Assembly (NCBI RefSeq): GCF_900205965.1
Contig: NZ_OAOF01000001.1
Location: 62,001-126,000 of the forward strand
Length of the DNA: 64,000 bases
Direction of reading: 5' to 3'
From: Lacrimispora amygdalina
Lineage (GTDB): Bacteria > Bacillota > Clostridia > Lachnospirales > Lachnospiraceae
Shown here: piece by piece, positions 43,702 through 51,839 of the stretch
Layout: the number at the start of each line of letters is the position of its first letter
How positions within the stretch are numbered: position 1 is the first letter of the stretch
Made by a program: the position numbers and the translations under genes
The notes under the pieces: generated by a model
Seen by the model: only the letters and a program-made list of their open reading frames with translations
Told to the model about the DNA's origin: nothing
The model's database searches: none

Positions 43702-44745
43702 TTACCTGGTAACTTTTTCACGCCTTGACAGCAGGTATAGAAAGTATGGTGCACCAATCATTGACACTACCACACCGGTCGGTAATGATGAGGGCTGAAT
43801 GACAACACGGGCTATCATGTCGCCCACCGATACCAGCAGTGCACCTAATGCAGCACACACAGGCAGCACAATGCGGTACCGGGGACCTGCAATACGGCGT
43901 GCCAGATGCGGTGCCATCAGCCCTATAAAACTGATGCTGCCACTCACACAAACACAGGCTCCTGCAAGCATCACCGCCATTACCAGCAGCTTTATCCGCT
44001 CCCTGTATACAAAAACTCCAAGTCCGGCAGCTGTTTCCTCACCAAGATTAAGTACATCAAGAATTCTTGCTTTCCCCAGTGCAATGGGTATCAAAATACA
44101 GATCCATGGAAGAAGCATAAAAACAAAGGGCCAATTTGCTCCCCATATGCTTCCGATCTGCCATGAGGAAACAAAGGCATATTGCGTATCATCAAGCTTA
44201 ACTACCAGTAAAGTCGTCAGAGCGGATAAACCTGCCTGAATGGCAATACCAGTCATTACCATGCGCACAGGTGACAGCCCCTCCCCCTTTTTATAGGTAA
44301 ACAGATATACCAGCAGAGCCGCGCTGCCGGCACCTATAAATGCAAGCAGCGGAAGGGTGATGAAGTCAAATACTGACTGTGTGCCCAAAAAAAGTACATA
44401 CATTACCACCATCAGTCCGGCACCTGCATGAATACCAAGCAGCCCGGGGTCGGCAAGCGGATTATGTGTTACTCCCTGCAGAAGACAGCCGGATACCGCC
44501 AGTCCGGCACCCACCAGCATAGACAGAATAATGCGGGGAAGCCGGAAAGAAAAAAGAACCAGATTCTCTTTTTCACCGCCCTGTCCCAATATGGTATGTA
44601 AGGTATTTAAGAAGGGCAGTCGGCTGTAACCGGCATTCAGGCTGATAAGTGCCGATAGGATCAAAAGTATGATGATAACGGTTAATATCATTACGTTTTT
44701 CACTCTGATCCTTCTGTTATATTCATTTACTTTTTCCTTTGGCAT
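43702..44745 (-). CDS. FecCD-family permease (second)
   Basis: Membrane permease of 347 aa with about nine to ten helices. 'LGQGGEKENLVLFSFRLPRIILSMLVGAGLA' style text (R-L-P-R motif near 70) and 'GSISFIGLMAPHLARRIAGPRYR' mark the FecCD family. ATG at 44743-44745 is preferred because AGGAG is 9 bases upstream; it shares one base with the previous stop (TAATG). The two different permeases should form a heterodimer. Confidence 0.9.
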   Translation of the reverse strand: MPKEKVNEYNRRIRVKNVMILTVIIILLILSALISLNAGYSRLPFLNTLHTILGQGGEKENLVLFSFRLPRIILSMLVGAGLAVSGCLLQGVTHNPLADPGLLGIHAGAGLMVVMYVLFLGTQSVFDFITLPLLAFIGAGSAALLVYLFTYKKGEGLSPVRMVMTGIAIQAGLSALTTLLVVKLDDTQYAFVSSWQIGSIWGANWPFVFMLLPWICILIPIALGKARILDVLNLGEETAAGLGVFVYRERIKLLVMAVMLAGACVCVSGSISFIGLMAPHLARRIAGPRYRIVLPVCAALGALLVSVGDMIARVVIQPSSLPTGVVVSMIGAPYFLYLLSRREKVTR

Positions 44746-45779
44746 TAGATACATCTCCTTGTTTTCCGTGATAAATAAAGAAAGAATGGAACGCCAATAA
44801 GTGAGGTAATAACGCCGATAGGAACCTCAAAAGGCGGGTTTATCATTCTTGCTCCCAGATCTGCCATAACCAACAAAATCCCTCCCATGACCGCCGCAGA
44901 TGGAATGACATTTTTGTAGTCAACCCCTACCATGAATCTGGCTGCATGAGGTACAATAAGTCCTACAAATGATACCGCTCCCACAACCGATACGGAAACT
45001 CCTGCCAAAGCTACAACCACAACCGTACAAAGCGCTTGTATCAGGCTGTTGTTAAGACCAAGACCTTTTGCAATCCCCTCTCCCATATTTAGTATGGAAA
45101 CATAGGGAGAAAGTAAAAACGCCCCCAGTAAGGCAGCTGAAATGACAGGTGCCAGAATATAAAACTGCTGCCATGTTATCCCTGCCACGCCCCCTACCGT
45201 CCAAAAAAGCACATCCTTTGCTACATGAAAAGCAAGTGCAATTCCCTGGCTTAAGGATGAAAGAAGCGCACTAATTGCCGCTCCTGCCAGCACCAGGTTC
45301 AAAGGGTAGGTCTCACCTTTTTGTCCTGCAGCTATACCGCTGATCAACAATGCACTTAACGCTGCACCCAGGAAAGCGAAAAAAATCAGCATGCCATAAC
45401 CTGCACCTGGTAAAAATGCAAAACATACCGACATCGCAAGAGCTGCTCCTGCATTAATTCCCATAAGACCTGAATCAGCCATAGGGTTACGGGTTGTCCC
45501 CTGCATAATCGCACCTGCTGCGGCCAGAGCTGATCCAATCAATGCACTTGCAAGCACCCTGGGCAGCCGTAAATCTATAATCATAAGATGCTGTGTATTG
45601 CTTTTGTCAAAGTTCATAAATGCATCCATGACAGTACTGATAGAAATATCTGCAGTACCCTGGGTAATTGAAACGCATATGAGAATCACCAGAATCACAA
45701 CTCCTGTAATTACAAGTACGTGTGAAGAGACAGTGTGCCTCTTTCCCTGTCGAACTGTTTTCTTATTGGGGTTTATCAT
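44745..45779 (-). CDS. FecCD-family permease (first)
   Basis: Membrane permease of 344 aa. Family marks are 'DLRLPRVLASALIGSALAAAG', read from residue 69 (DLRLPRVLAS), 'GTTRNPMADSGLMGINAGA' and 'AVSFVGLIVPHAARFMVG'. It overlaps the binding protein gene by 4 bp (ATGA) and the next permease by one base. Part of the iron-chelate/tetrapyrrole importer in the nitrogenase-like locus. Confidence 0.9.
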   Translation of the reverse strand: MINPNKKTVRQGKRHTVSSHVLVITGVVILVILICVSITQGTADISISTVMDAFMNFDKSNTQHLMIIDLRLPRVLASALIGSALAAAGAIMQGTTRNPMADSGLMGINAGAALAMSVCFAFLPGAGYGMLIFFAFLGAALSALLISGIAAGQKGETYPLNLVLAGAAISALLSSLSQGIALAFHVAKDVLFWTVGGVAGITWQQFYILAPVISAALLGAFLLSPYVSILNMGEGIAKGLGLNNSLIQALCTVVVVALAGVSVSVVGAVSFVGLIVPHAARFMVGVDYKNVIPSAAVMGGILLVMADLGARMINPPFEVPIGVITSLIGVPFFLYLSRKTRRCI

Positions 45780-46744
45780 TTGATTGTCTCCATCAATTTT
45801 TCTGCAGTTAATCGCATTGCCAGGGGCCCAAAGGTATTTAGTGAATCGTCGAAATAAACCACATTTCCATTTTTTACGGCCTCCATATTCCTCCAGACAG
45901 AAGAGGCTTCCTGTGATTTAACAAATCCTTTGGCAATGTCTGTGTAATCCATAAAAATCAAGTAATCGGGATTCATATCTGCCACGGCTTCCAGTGAAAA
46001 AGTCTCGTAGCCAAACGTATATCCCTGGGGCGCGGTAATACCAAAGGCTGCGTAAAAGTCACTGCTACCGCGTGCAACAAAGGCCCTGCCTCCGTTTGTG
46101 CGGAAAATTGCTACGTTTTTGTCCTGTGCACTTAATTCCTCATGCGCGAATGCTATTGCTTCCTCGGTTTCTTTAATAATCTGCTCCGCTGCCTCCTTTT
46201 TCCCTACAATCTCAGCACAGGCACGCGTTTGATTCTGCCATGTATCTTTAAAGTCCAGTAAAATAACAGGCGCGATCTGATTCAGCTGGTCGTATATTTC
46301 ATCCAAACCACTATGCCCCTCAAAAGTTATAATCACGTCGGGCTGTGCTTCCAAAACCGCTTCCAGATTAATTTCTCTCGCACTTCCAAGATCTATGATT
46401 TTTTCCCCCATTCGATAGGGGATCAAAGTTTCGTAGGTTTCCACCGCCTGCTGGGCAGTTCCTACTGAGGCTCCTGCCGAAGCAATAACAGGGACACCCA
46501 GTGAGTAAAAATATTCCAGATAATTGGAATGGAGGATAGCAATACGCTGAGGCTGTCCTGCCAGAGTTATTTTATTTCCACCAGCATCTACAAACTCGTG
46601 TGGCCAAACCGTAGTTTCTAAAGTATGAATACTTTCTGATGATTCCGATGTGACCGAACTATTAATTTGTGATCCATTGGAACAAGCAGACAAAAATCCT
46701 GTTGATAAAACAACAGCAAATAAAAAAGAGAGAATTTTTTTCAT
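45776..46744 (-). CDS. FepB/FhuD-type substrate-binding lipoprotein
   Basis: Membrane-anchored binding protein of 322 aa that captures the imported chelate. Lipoprotein signal ends 'GFLSAC'. The body shows 'PQRIAILHSNYLEYFYSLGVPVIASAG', seen as PQRIAILHSNYLEY, 'EINLEAVLEAQPDVIITFEG' and 'GRAFVARGSSDFYAAFGI', a class III (BtuF/FhuD-like) binding protein. ATG 46742-46744 follows AGGAGG; the frame extends to 46777. First gene of the seven-gene operon. The ligand cannot be read from sequence. Confidence 0.92.
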   Translation of the reverse strand: MKKILSFLFAVVLSTGFLSACSNGSQINSSVTSESSESIHTLETTVWPHEFVDAGGNKITLAGQPQRIAILHSNYLEYFYSLGVPVIASAGASVGTAQQAVETYETLIPYRMGEKIIDLGSAREINLEAVLEAQPDVIITFEGHSGLDEIYDQLNQIAPVILLDFKDTWQNQTRACAEIVGKKEAAEQIIKETEEAIAFAHEELSAQDKNVAIFRTNGGRAFVARGSSDFYAAFGITAPQGYTFGYETFSLEAVADMNPDYLIFMDYTDIAKGFVKSQEASSVWRNMEAVKNGNVVYFDDSLNTFGPLAMRLTAEKLMETIK

Positions 46745-46763
46745 AATTGTGCCTCCTGATTTA

Positions 46764-46781
46764 TTAGTTAGATACAACTAA
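46764..46781. promoter_or_regulatory. Operator-like inverted repeat before the importer-reductase operon
   Basis: TTAGTT (46764-46769) and AACTAA (46776-46781) form an inverted repeat with a 6-bp centre, just upstream of the binding-protein ribosome site. On the minus strand a plausible promoter (TTCACA, 17 bp, TATGCT) precedes it. The shape resembles iron-regulator (DtxR/IdeR-type) boxes or an AraC site; which one is not decided. A second repeat, TCCATA/TATGGA, is at 46829-46845. Confidence 0.45.
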
Positions 46782-46871
46782 CCCGCAATTAAGCATATCA
46801 ATACAGGGGGCTTATGTGAATAGCTTTATCCATAATTTATATGGACATATCCTGAATTAAGTTAACAAATT

Positions 46872-46897
46872 AAAAATGCCCATGTTAAAACATCGGC
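46872..46897 (-). terminator. Terminator between araC-type gene and importer operon
   Basis: GCCCATGTT (46878-46886) pairs with AACATCGGC (46889-46897), 8 of 9 bp; the minus strand continues ATTTTTAA. This separates the regulator transcript from the downstream operon. Confidence 0.65.
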
Positions 46898-46918
46898 ACT
46901 TTCATCACACAAATAGCT

Positions 46919-47722
46919 TTATTCTTCCCAAAATTTACTTGGAGGCACTCCAAAATGTTTTTTAAATATACGGCTGAAGTACAACGCATCTGGGTAGCCG
47001 ATTTGCTCCGCAATTTCACCAATAGGGCTGGATGTTGTTACAAGCAGATCCCGTGCCCGATTCAGGCGATATGTACGCAGATAATCTGCCGGACCCATAC
47101 CGGCACATTTTTGAAAAATATAGAACAGGCGGTTTTCATTAACTCCATGTTGCTCTGCCAGAGAACTTATAGTTAAATCATCCATATAATGTGCATGAAT
47201 GTACTCTGATACTGAGTCAAAAAGTTCCTGTGCACCATATTTTGTCTGATTCCTGACACATAAAAAAGTTTCTTCCAGCACTTGCCGAAACAGTGTTTCC
47301 GTTTGAAAAGCCGAAAGCCCTCCAGGACGATCGGATACCGTATAGAGCCGGTGAAGTAAATCATATAGCTTCACGCTTTGCCCAACTGTCAGGCTAAAAT
47401 GCGTATTAGACAATCTAATTGGGGATGGCTCGTTATAGGTTTCATACAGAACAGAAATAAACTCCCAGTCCCCATCTCCAATCACACTCTTACGCATAGT
47501 TGCATCAGCAAGACCATGCAATACTACCCCTGGTTTGACTAAATAAGGAGTATTATTAAATTGATATTCGGCGCAGCCGGAAAGGGGAAATACAAATCCT
47601 GGATAAGGCGCTGTTTTCTGAGTTCCTTTGCTCCCAGCTGAAATCTTATAGCGGTAGACACCGCGTATTTGAAAAAGAGTAACTGCAAAATGCTCTACAA
47701 TCTTATTAAATTCTATTGCCAA
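46919..47722 (-). CDS. AraC-family regulator
   Basis: Transcription factor of 267 aa. An N-terminal cupin-like sensor part ('GFVFPLSGCAEYQFNNTPYLVKPG') is followed by the double HTH at about 170-267 ('DDLTISSLAEQHGVNENRLFYIFQ' read in parts, and 'IGEIAEQIGYPDALYFSRIFKKHFG'). TTG at 47720-47722 is chosen for the AGAGGAG 5-6 bases upstream; an ATG at 47740 lacks one. Such regulators often activate siderophore uptake when the ligand is bound (family knowledge). It lies directly upstream of the importer-nitrogenase-like operon in the same direction. Confidence 0.88.
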   Translation of the reverse strand: MAIEFNKIVEHFAVTLFQIRGVYRYKISAGSKGTQKTAPYPGFVFPLSGCAEYQFNNTPYLVKPGVVLHGLADATMRKSVIGDGDWEFISVLYETYNEPSPIRLSNTHFSLTVGQSVKLYDLLHRLYTVSDRPGGLSAFQTETLFRQVLEETFLCVRNQTKYGAQELFDSVSEYIHAHYMDDLTISSLAEQHGVNENRLFYIFQKCAGMGPADYLRTYRLNRARDLLVTTSSPIGEIAEQIGYPDALYFSRIFKKHFGVPPSKFWEE

Positions 47723-47857
47723 AGTTTCTCCTCTTTTCATTAATTAAATATTGAGATTGATTGTTTGATTATATCATATATAGGAGCAAAACCCCAGTAA
47801 AATCAATGGCTTCAGAAGATTGTTCCAGTTTCAGTATGGTTGCCTGCTATACTAAAA

Positions 47858-47897
47858 AATACCCTGCACAGCCGCTCTAATGGCCTGCAGGGTATTT
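47858..47897 (-). terminator. Terminator after the secreted repeat protein gene
   Basis: TACCCTGCA (47860-47868) and TGCAGGGTA (47886-47894) form a 9-bp stem with T/A runs on both sides, so it works on the minus strand and may work in both directions. Confidence 0.85.
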
Positions 47898-47926
47898 TCT
47901 AAATAAAGTAATTTCAATAATTAAAT

Positions 47927-48382
47927 TTAATGAACACCAAATTTTTTGCCCCGTTTGATGGTACCATCACTGTTCCATTGTGTATAGACATATGGCCCCC
48001 CGTCCGTGGTTCCGTTTTCAGTATAATAATTTCTGTCATTATTATAGTCGTAAGGTCCGGTTACCATTTGCAGAGTACTGGTGTTAAAGTAGTAGACATT
48101 ACCATTGATTTTCATAATTCCGCCTTGAAGTTCTCCGGAATCCGCTGCATAATACCACGTATCATCTCTTTGAATCCAGCCGGTACGCATAAGCTGATCA
48201 TCGCCAAAGTAAAACCAGTGGCTTTTATAATTAACCCAGTTATTCGTACAATAATCGCCAGATCCCCATTTGTACTTCACTCCCTGGGGAGTGGTTTCGA
48301 AACCGGCAGCAAACACTGGCATCGCAGTTCCTAATGCTATAGCCATAGATAATACTGTAGCTGCCAAATACTTTATTTTCAT
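47927..48382 (-). CDS. Secreted protein with cell-wall/choline-binding-like repeats
   Basis: Exported protein of 151 aa. A signal peptide ends at 'PVFAA' (about residue 26). The mature part is rich in aromatic and glycine residues with repeat units like 'WINYKSHWFYFG', 'GWIQRDDTWYYAADSGELQGG' and 'KINGNVYYFN', matching glucan/choline-binding (CW_binding_1) repeats. No catalytic domain is present. Likely a small wall- or polysaccharide-binding protein. GGAGGTAG precedes the ATG. Confidence 0.78.
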   Translation of the reverse strand: MKIKYLAATVLSMAIALGTAMPVFAAGFETTPQGVKYKWGSGDYCTNNWVNYKSHWFYFGDDQLMRTGWIQRDDTWYYAADSGELQGGIMKINGNVYYFNTSTLQMVTGPYDYNNDRNYYTENGTTDGGPYVYTQWNSDGTIKRGKKFGVH

Positions 48383-48541
48383 AGATATCTACCTCCTTAT
48401 AATTATAATAACTATTTTTGATTCGCCAACATTATATCTTTGGATATAACTGTAAGTCAATGAAAGTTATGGTATTGTAAAGATAAGTAAGGTATTTGTA
48501 AAAATATTGGAATTTATTGTTATAAAAGTAAATTTTTATTT

Positions 48542-49336
48542 CTATCTGTGCAGTTTTTTATTTCTTTTTCTTGTGAAATCAATTATTATTTTATACAATG
48601 TGTTTCTCGGGAGAAATTTTTGCATAATTTGTATTATTTTTACATCCAGGCCTGGCAAACTTACCACCCTCCCCTTCTTTAAATCTCTCATTGCCAATTG
48701 AACAATTTTATCAGGATCCATAAATTTCATAAATCCTGTTTTCTTCTTAACTACATTCATTCCTGCACTTTCGTGAAAATCCGAATCTATAAAGCCAGGG
48801 CATACCACCTGCACACGTATAGCGGAATCTATCAGTTCCATGTAAAGACCTTCTGTAAAATTCAGTATAAATAATTTTGTTGAAGAATATAAGATATTTC
48901 TTGGCATCACTGCAAATGCGCCTTCGGAAGATATATTAATCATTGTTCCCCTGTTTCTGACCAGCATTTGTTTTAATATATACTGGCTTAATATAACGAC
49001 TGCATTTATTTGAAGAAATATAATACGCTCCATATCTTCTTGGGGCACTTCTGAAAATAAAGGCTTCAATCCAAATCCTGCATTGTTAATTAAAACTTCA
49101 ATCTCATCATCCCTGATCTCATTAAGCAGAAAATTTACCCCCTCTGCATTTGCCAGATCCACAATAACTGCTTTTACCTTTACGTTGTACATATTCTCTA
49201 TATTTATTGCATTTGCTTTTATCTTATCTTCCCTTCTGCCGGTTATAATAAGATTATATCCTTTTTTCGCATATTCCTTCGCATAAGCCAGACCGAGTCC
49301 GCTGGTTGCACCTGTTATTAATGTCACATTCTTCAT
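48542..49336 (-). CDS. Short-chain dehydrogenase/reductase (SDR)
   Basis: NAD(P)-dependent oxidoreductase of 264 aa. Cofactor motif 'TGATSGLGLAYAKEY' at the N-terminus, 'NNAG' near 88, catalytic Ser ('NISSEGAF') and 'YSSTKLF' (YxxxK). The basic C-terminus ends 'FTRKRNKKLHR'. It is 33 bp behind a methyltransferase gene and shares its promoter, which has a TetR-type operator. Substrate unknown. Confidence 0.9.
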   Translation of the reverse strand: MKNVTLITGATSGLGLAYAKEYAKKGYNLIITGRREDKIKANAINIENMYNVKVKAVIVDLANAEGVNFLLNEIRDDEIEVLINNAGFGLKPLFSEVPQEDMERIIFLQINAVVILSQYILKQMLVRNRGTMINISSEGAFAVMPRNILYSSTKLFILNFTEGLYMELIDSAIRVQVVCPGFIDSDFHESAGMNVVKKKTGFMKFMDPDKIVQLAMRDLKKGRVVSLPGLDVKIIQIMQKFLPRNTLYKIIIDFTRKRNKKLHR

Positions 49337-49369
49337 TGTTTTCTCCTGAATTCACTTATTAGATTTTAT

Positions 49370-49933
49370 TTACTTCTTTTTATATACTGCGCTATATGTA
49401 TCACCAGATAAAATACAGCTTTCTCTGTAAAATCCATTACTTATCATTAATTCTTCTATCTCATTAACAGGCATACCATCATCTTCTCTTTGTGGCTCTT
49501 TAATAAGTAATCTCCCATCGTCTTTTAAAACTCTGAAAAATTCACTTACGATTCCGCTTCTTAACTTCTTTGAAACCTCGTGCAAAGCATAAAAAATATA
49601 TATGATATCAAATGATTTTTCATTCAATTGCAGTTCTGGAAGCTGTCCAATAAAAAAATCAACATTATTATAATTTCTCATTCGTAATTTTGCTTTATTC
49701 ATCCAGAACTCTGATATATCCACACAAGTCAAATGTCCATTTGATTTATATAGTTTTTTTGCCAAATGTCTGGATCCGGCACCCGAACCACTTCCAAAAT
49801 CCAAAATAGTTTCATTTCCTTTAATTCCTAATTGATTGATATACTTTTTATAAATAAAACTAAATGCTCTGTTGTTTCCTAATTCGTCAATAAATCTGTA
49901 TAAAACTGACGCTTTTTTATAACTTAAATCCAT
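49370..49933 (-). CDS. Class I SAM-dependent methyltransferase
   Basis: Methyltransferase of 187 aa. SAM-binding motif 'ETILDFGSGSGAGSRHLAKKL', acidic 'LTCVDISEFWM', and 'FDIIYIFYALHEV'. ATG 49931-49933 is chosen since GGAGG lies 8 bases upstream; an in-frame start at 49948 has none. Forms a TetR-controlled unit with the SDR gene. Substrate unknown. Confidence 0.86.
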   Translation of the reverse strand: MDLSYKKASVLYRFIDELGNNRAFSFIYKKYINQLGIKGNETILDFGSGSGAGSRHLAKKLYKSNGHLTCVDISEFWMNKAKLRMRNYNNVDFFIGQLPELQLNEKSFDIIYIFYALHEVSKKLRSGIVSEFFRVLKDDGRLLIKEPQREDDGMPVNEIEELMISNGFYRESCILSGDTYSAVYKKK

Positions 49934-49964
49934 TTTAATTACCTCCATGGTTCCAATGAACCTA

Positions 49965-49985
49965 ATTCATTGACACTTATTCATT
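49965..49985. promoter_or_regulatory. TetR-type operator copy before the methyltransferase-SDR unit
   Basis: Two ATTCATT units at 49965-49971 and 49979-49985 (14-bp period, centre GACACTT). The same pattern (centre GACAGTT) occurs in reverse orientation in the tetR promoter at 50625-50645; the shared block is AATTCATTGACA-S-TTATTCATT. Confidence 0.7.
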
Positions 49986-50027
49986 AGATAAGTATTTTTT
50001 TACCCCGGAAATTTACCGAGGTAACTG

Positions 50028-50591
50028 TCATTTCAATATTTTTTTAACAATCGACATTACTTTTTCTGCTTTTTCTTCTGGTGTCAGGGTATCATCATTT
50101 ACAATCGGGGATTGCCCATATACAATGAACCTTGATGCACTTTTAGGATCTTCAACTTTTAACTGTCCTTTTTTGTTAAGACAGACAATAAAGTTTTCTA
50201 TATATGGCTGAATCTTATCATTCATTACAATTTCTAACTGCTTGTGAAATAATTGATTCCCATCTTTATGAAAAAACTCGTGATACTTTTCTTTTCCATC
50301 ACTTCGGATAAAAGCAGTCACTATTTTTTCATAGTATGCATCCGGTGATTCTTCCTCTGTTTTAAGAATCTCAATTAAAGGGGTAAGGCACTCATCGGCA
50401 TACAAAGTAATGGCATATTCATATAATTCATATTTTGACTTAAAATAGTTGTAGCAAAGTCCTGGTACGACATTGACTGCTTTTGCAATGTCCTTCATGG
50501 AAGTTGCCTCATAACCTTTTTCACAAAATAATCTCATAGCATTATCTGCTATTTCACGCTTACGGACTTCTGGTTCTTTTGATATTCTCAT
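50028..50591 (-). CDS. TetR-family transcriptional regulator
   Basis: Repressor of 187 aa. N-terminal HTH: 'REIADNAMRLFCEKGYEATS' and 'MKDIAKAVNVVPGLCYNYFK'. The C-terminal ligand domain is not specific. ATG 50589-50591 is used because AGGAGG is 6 bases upstream; ATG 50597 is too close. Its own promoter and that of the next two genes contain the same operator, so it controls itself and the methyltransferase-SDR unit. Confidence 0.9.
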   Translation of the reverse strand: MRISKEPEVRKREIADNAMRLFCEKGYEATSMKDIAKAVNVVPGLCYNYFKSKYELYEYAITLYADECLTPLIEILKTEEESPDAYYEKIVTAFIRSDGKEKYHEFFHKDGNQLFHKQLEIVMNDKIQPYIENFIVCLNKKGQLKVEDPKSASRFIVYGQSPIVNDDTLTPEEKAEKVMSIVKKILK

Positions 50592-50611
50592 TTGCATCCT
50601 CCTAAAATCAA

Positions 50612-50645
50612 ATTATAGTCCTCGAATGAATAACTGTCAATGAAT
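50612..50645 (-). promoter_or_regulatory. Consensus tetR promoter with operator in the spacer
   Basis: Minus strand: TTGACA (complement of 50635-50640), 17-bp spacer, TATAAT (complement of 50612-50617), a perfect sigma-A promoter. AATGAAT units at 50625-50631 and 50639-50645 overlap the -35 and the spacer. Confidence 0.82.
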
Positions 50646-50727
50646 TTCCATCAATATCACCTTCAGGCTGAGTAAAATTATTTACAACAGTCTGAAGGTT
50701 TTCTCATAGTCTGGAATTGTCTGAGTT

Positions 50728-51750
50728 CTATAATGCATATAATACATATTCCGTAGGCACAAGCGGAAATCCATAATAGCGCAGATAAAACTGATAAGAC
50801 GGATCAATTTCATTAATAATACGTGCCAGCTTCCATAGGTCTTTATGATTATGATAAGCGCTCAATGCCATTTTAGGATGATACTGGGCAATCTTATTCC
50901 TGCATCCTAATAATGCACCCTCTTCTCCGCCCTCGATATCCATCTTAATAAACGTGACTTCCCCCTTAATATCATCATCTATGGTAACGGTTGGTGTCTT
51001 GATCGATCCATCCTTTAAAAGTTGGCGTACAGAGGAAACGCCATCTTCCTCTAAATACATAAATCCTTTTTTATCACTTACGCCCTTCTCACGCACTACC
51101 ACATTTTCCAGTTTAAACATTTCGATGTTTTTATAAATAGATTGTACGTTTGCGGGTACAATTTCATAACAATATATCTTCTTATAGCAGCTTTTACCAT
51201 ACATATTTGTATATTGTATCAAAGTATCCCCTATATAAGCTCCAATATCCACAAAAACCTCATTATTGGTGCAGTGAATCAAATCAAAATCAAAATACTG
51301 GCTAAAGCACTTATCACAGATATCTCCAATCAATGTTTTATCAGTTTTAAGCCAATATGAAAGGATATTTAACAATATCTTCTTAGACCTGTAATCACCA
51401 AGCCGCTCATACAGCCATTCAAAGTCCTGTTTATGATTTACTAATGCATCTGCACGGTTATCCACCAGATCATATATTTCCTTATCAGGATTATAACCAC
51501 CCCACAGACTGCTGTAGTGGTTATAATAACTAATAATTGCGTTATATGATGGACCATCTTTTTTCTGACAAAATTGTAAATTCTGTTTAATTCCTGCTTT
51601 AATGTCTTCCAGATTACGTTCTCCTATAAAATCCATCAGCCGTCCAAAATATTTATCAACCTGAATCGACATTGTCTCATCCTTTACAGGATATCCTTTG
51701 TCCAGTAATGCATTATCTATTATTTTAGAAGAAGCACTTTGTTTTGACAT
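50728..51750 (-). CDS. FkbM-family methyltransferase
   Basis: Protein of 340 aa with a C-terminal FkbM-type SAM methyltransferase domain (about 165-320: 'NNEVFVDIGAYIGDTLIQY', 'YCYEIVPANVQSIYKNI', 'FIKMDIEGGEEGALLG'). The N-terminal 150 residues are helical and not recognised. Such proteins often modify sugars or surface glycans, but no glycan genes adjoin. Lone gene; AAGGAG precedes the ATG. A stem ACCTTCAG/CTGAAGGT (about 50660-50700) lies downstream. Confidence 0.85.
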   Translation of the reverse strand: MSKQSASSKIIDNALLDKGYPVKDETMSIQVDKYFGRLMDFIGERNLEDIKAGIKQNLQFCQKKDGPSYNAIISYYNHYSSLWGGYNPDKEIYDLVDNRADALVNHKQDFEWLYERLGDYRSKKILLNILSYWLKTDKTLIGDICDKCFSQYFDFDLIHCTNNEVFVDIGAYIGDTLIQYTNMYGKSCYKKIYCYEIVPANVQSIYKNIEMFKLENVVVREKGVSDKKGFMYLEEDGVSSVRQLLKDGSIKTPTVTIDDDIKGEVTFIKMDIEGGEEGALLGCRNKIAQYHPKMALSAYHNHKDLWKLARIINEIDPSYQFYLRYYGFPLVPTEYVLYAL

Positions 51751-51839
51751 CTTCTCTCCTTTTCATTATTATTGCCTCTACTATATTATTCAAATTTTAA
51801 TAAAAAGTGCATTTAATGGTGTTTGCCGCTTCTTAGTGT

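Noticed and set aside
50650..50705. Stem ACCTTCAG/CTGAAGGT as terminator of the FkbM gene
   Set aside because: The FkbM gene runs on the minus strand, and on that strand no T run follows the stem; left as an unassigned repeat.
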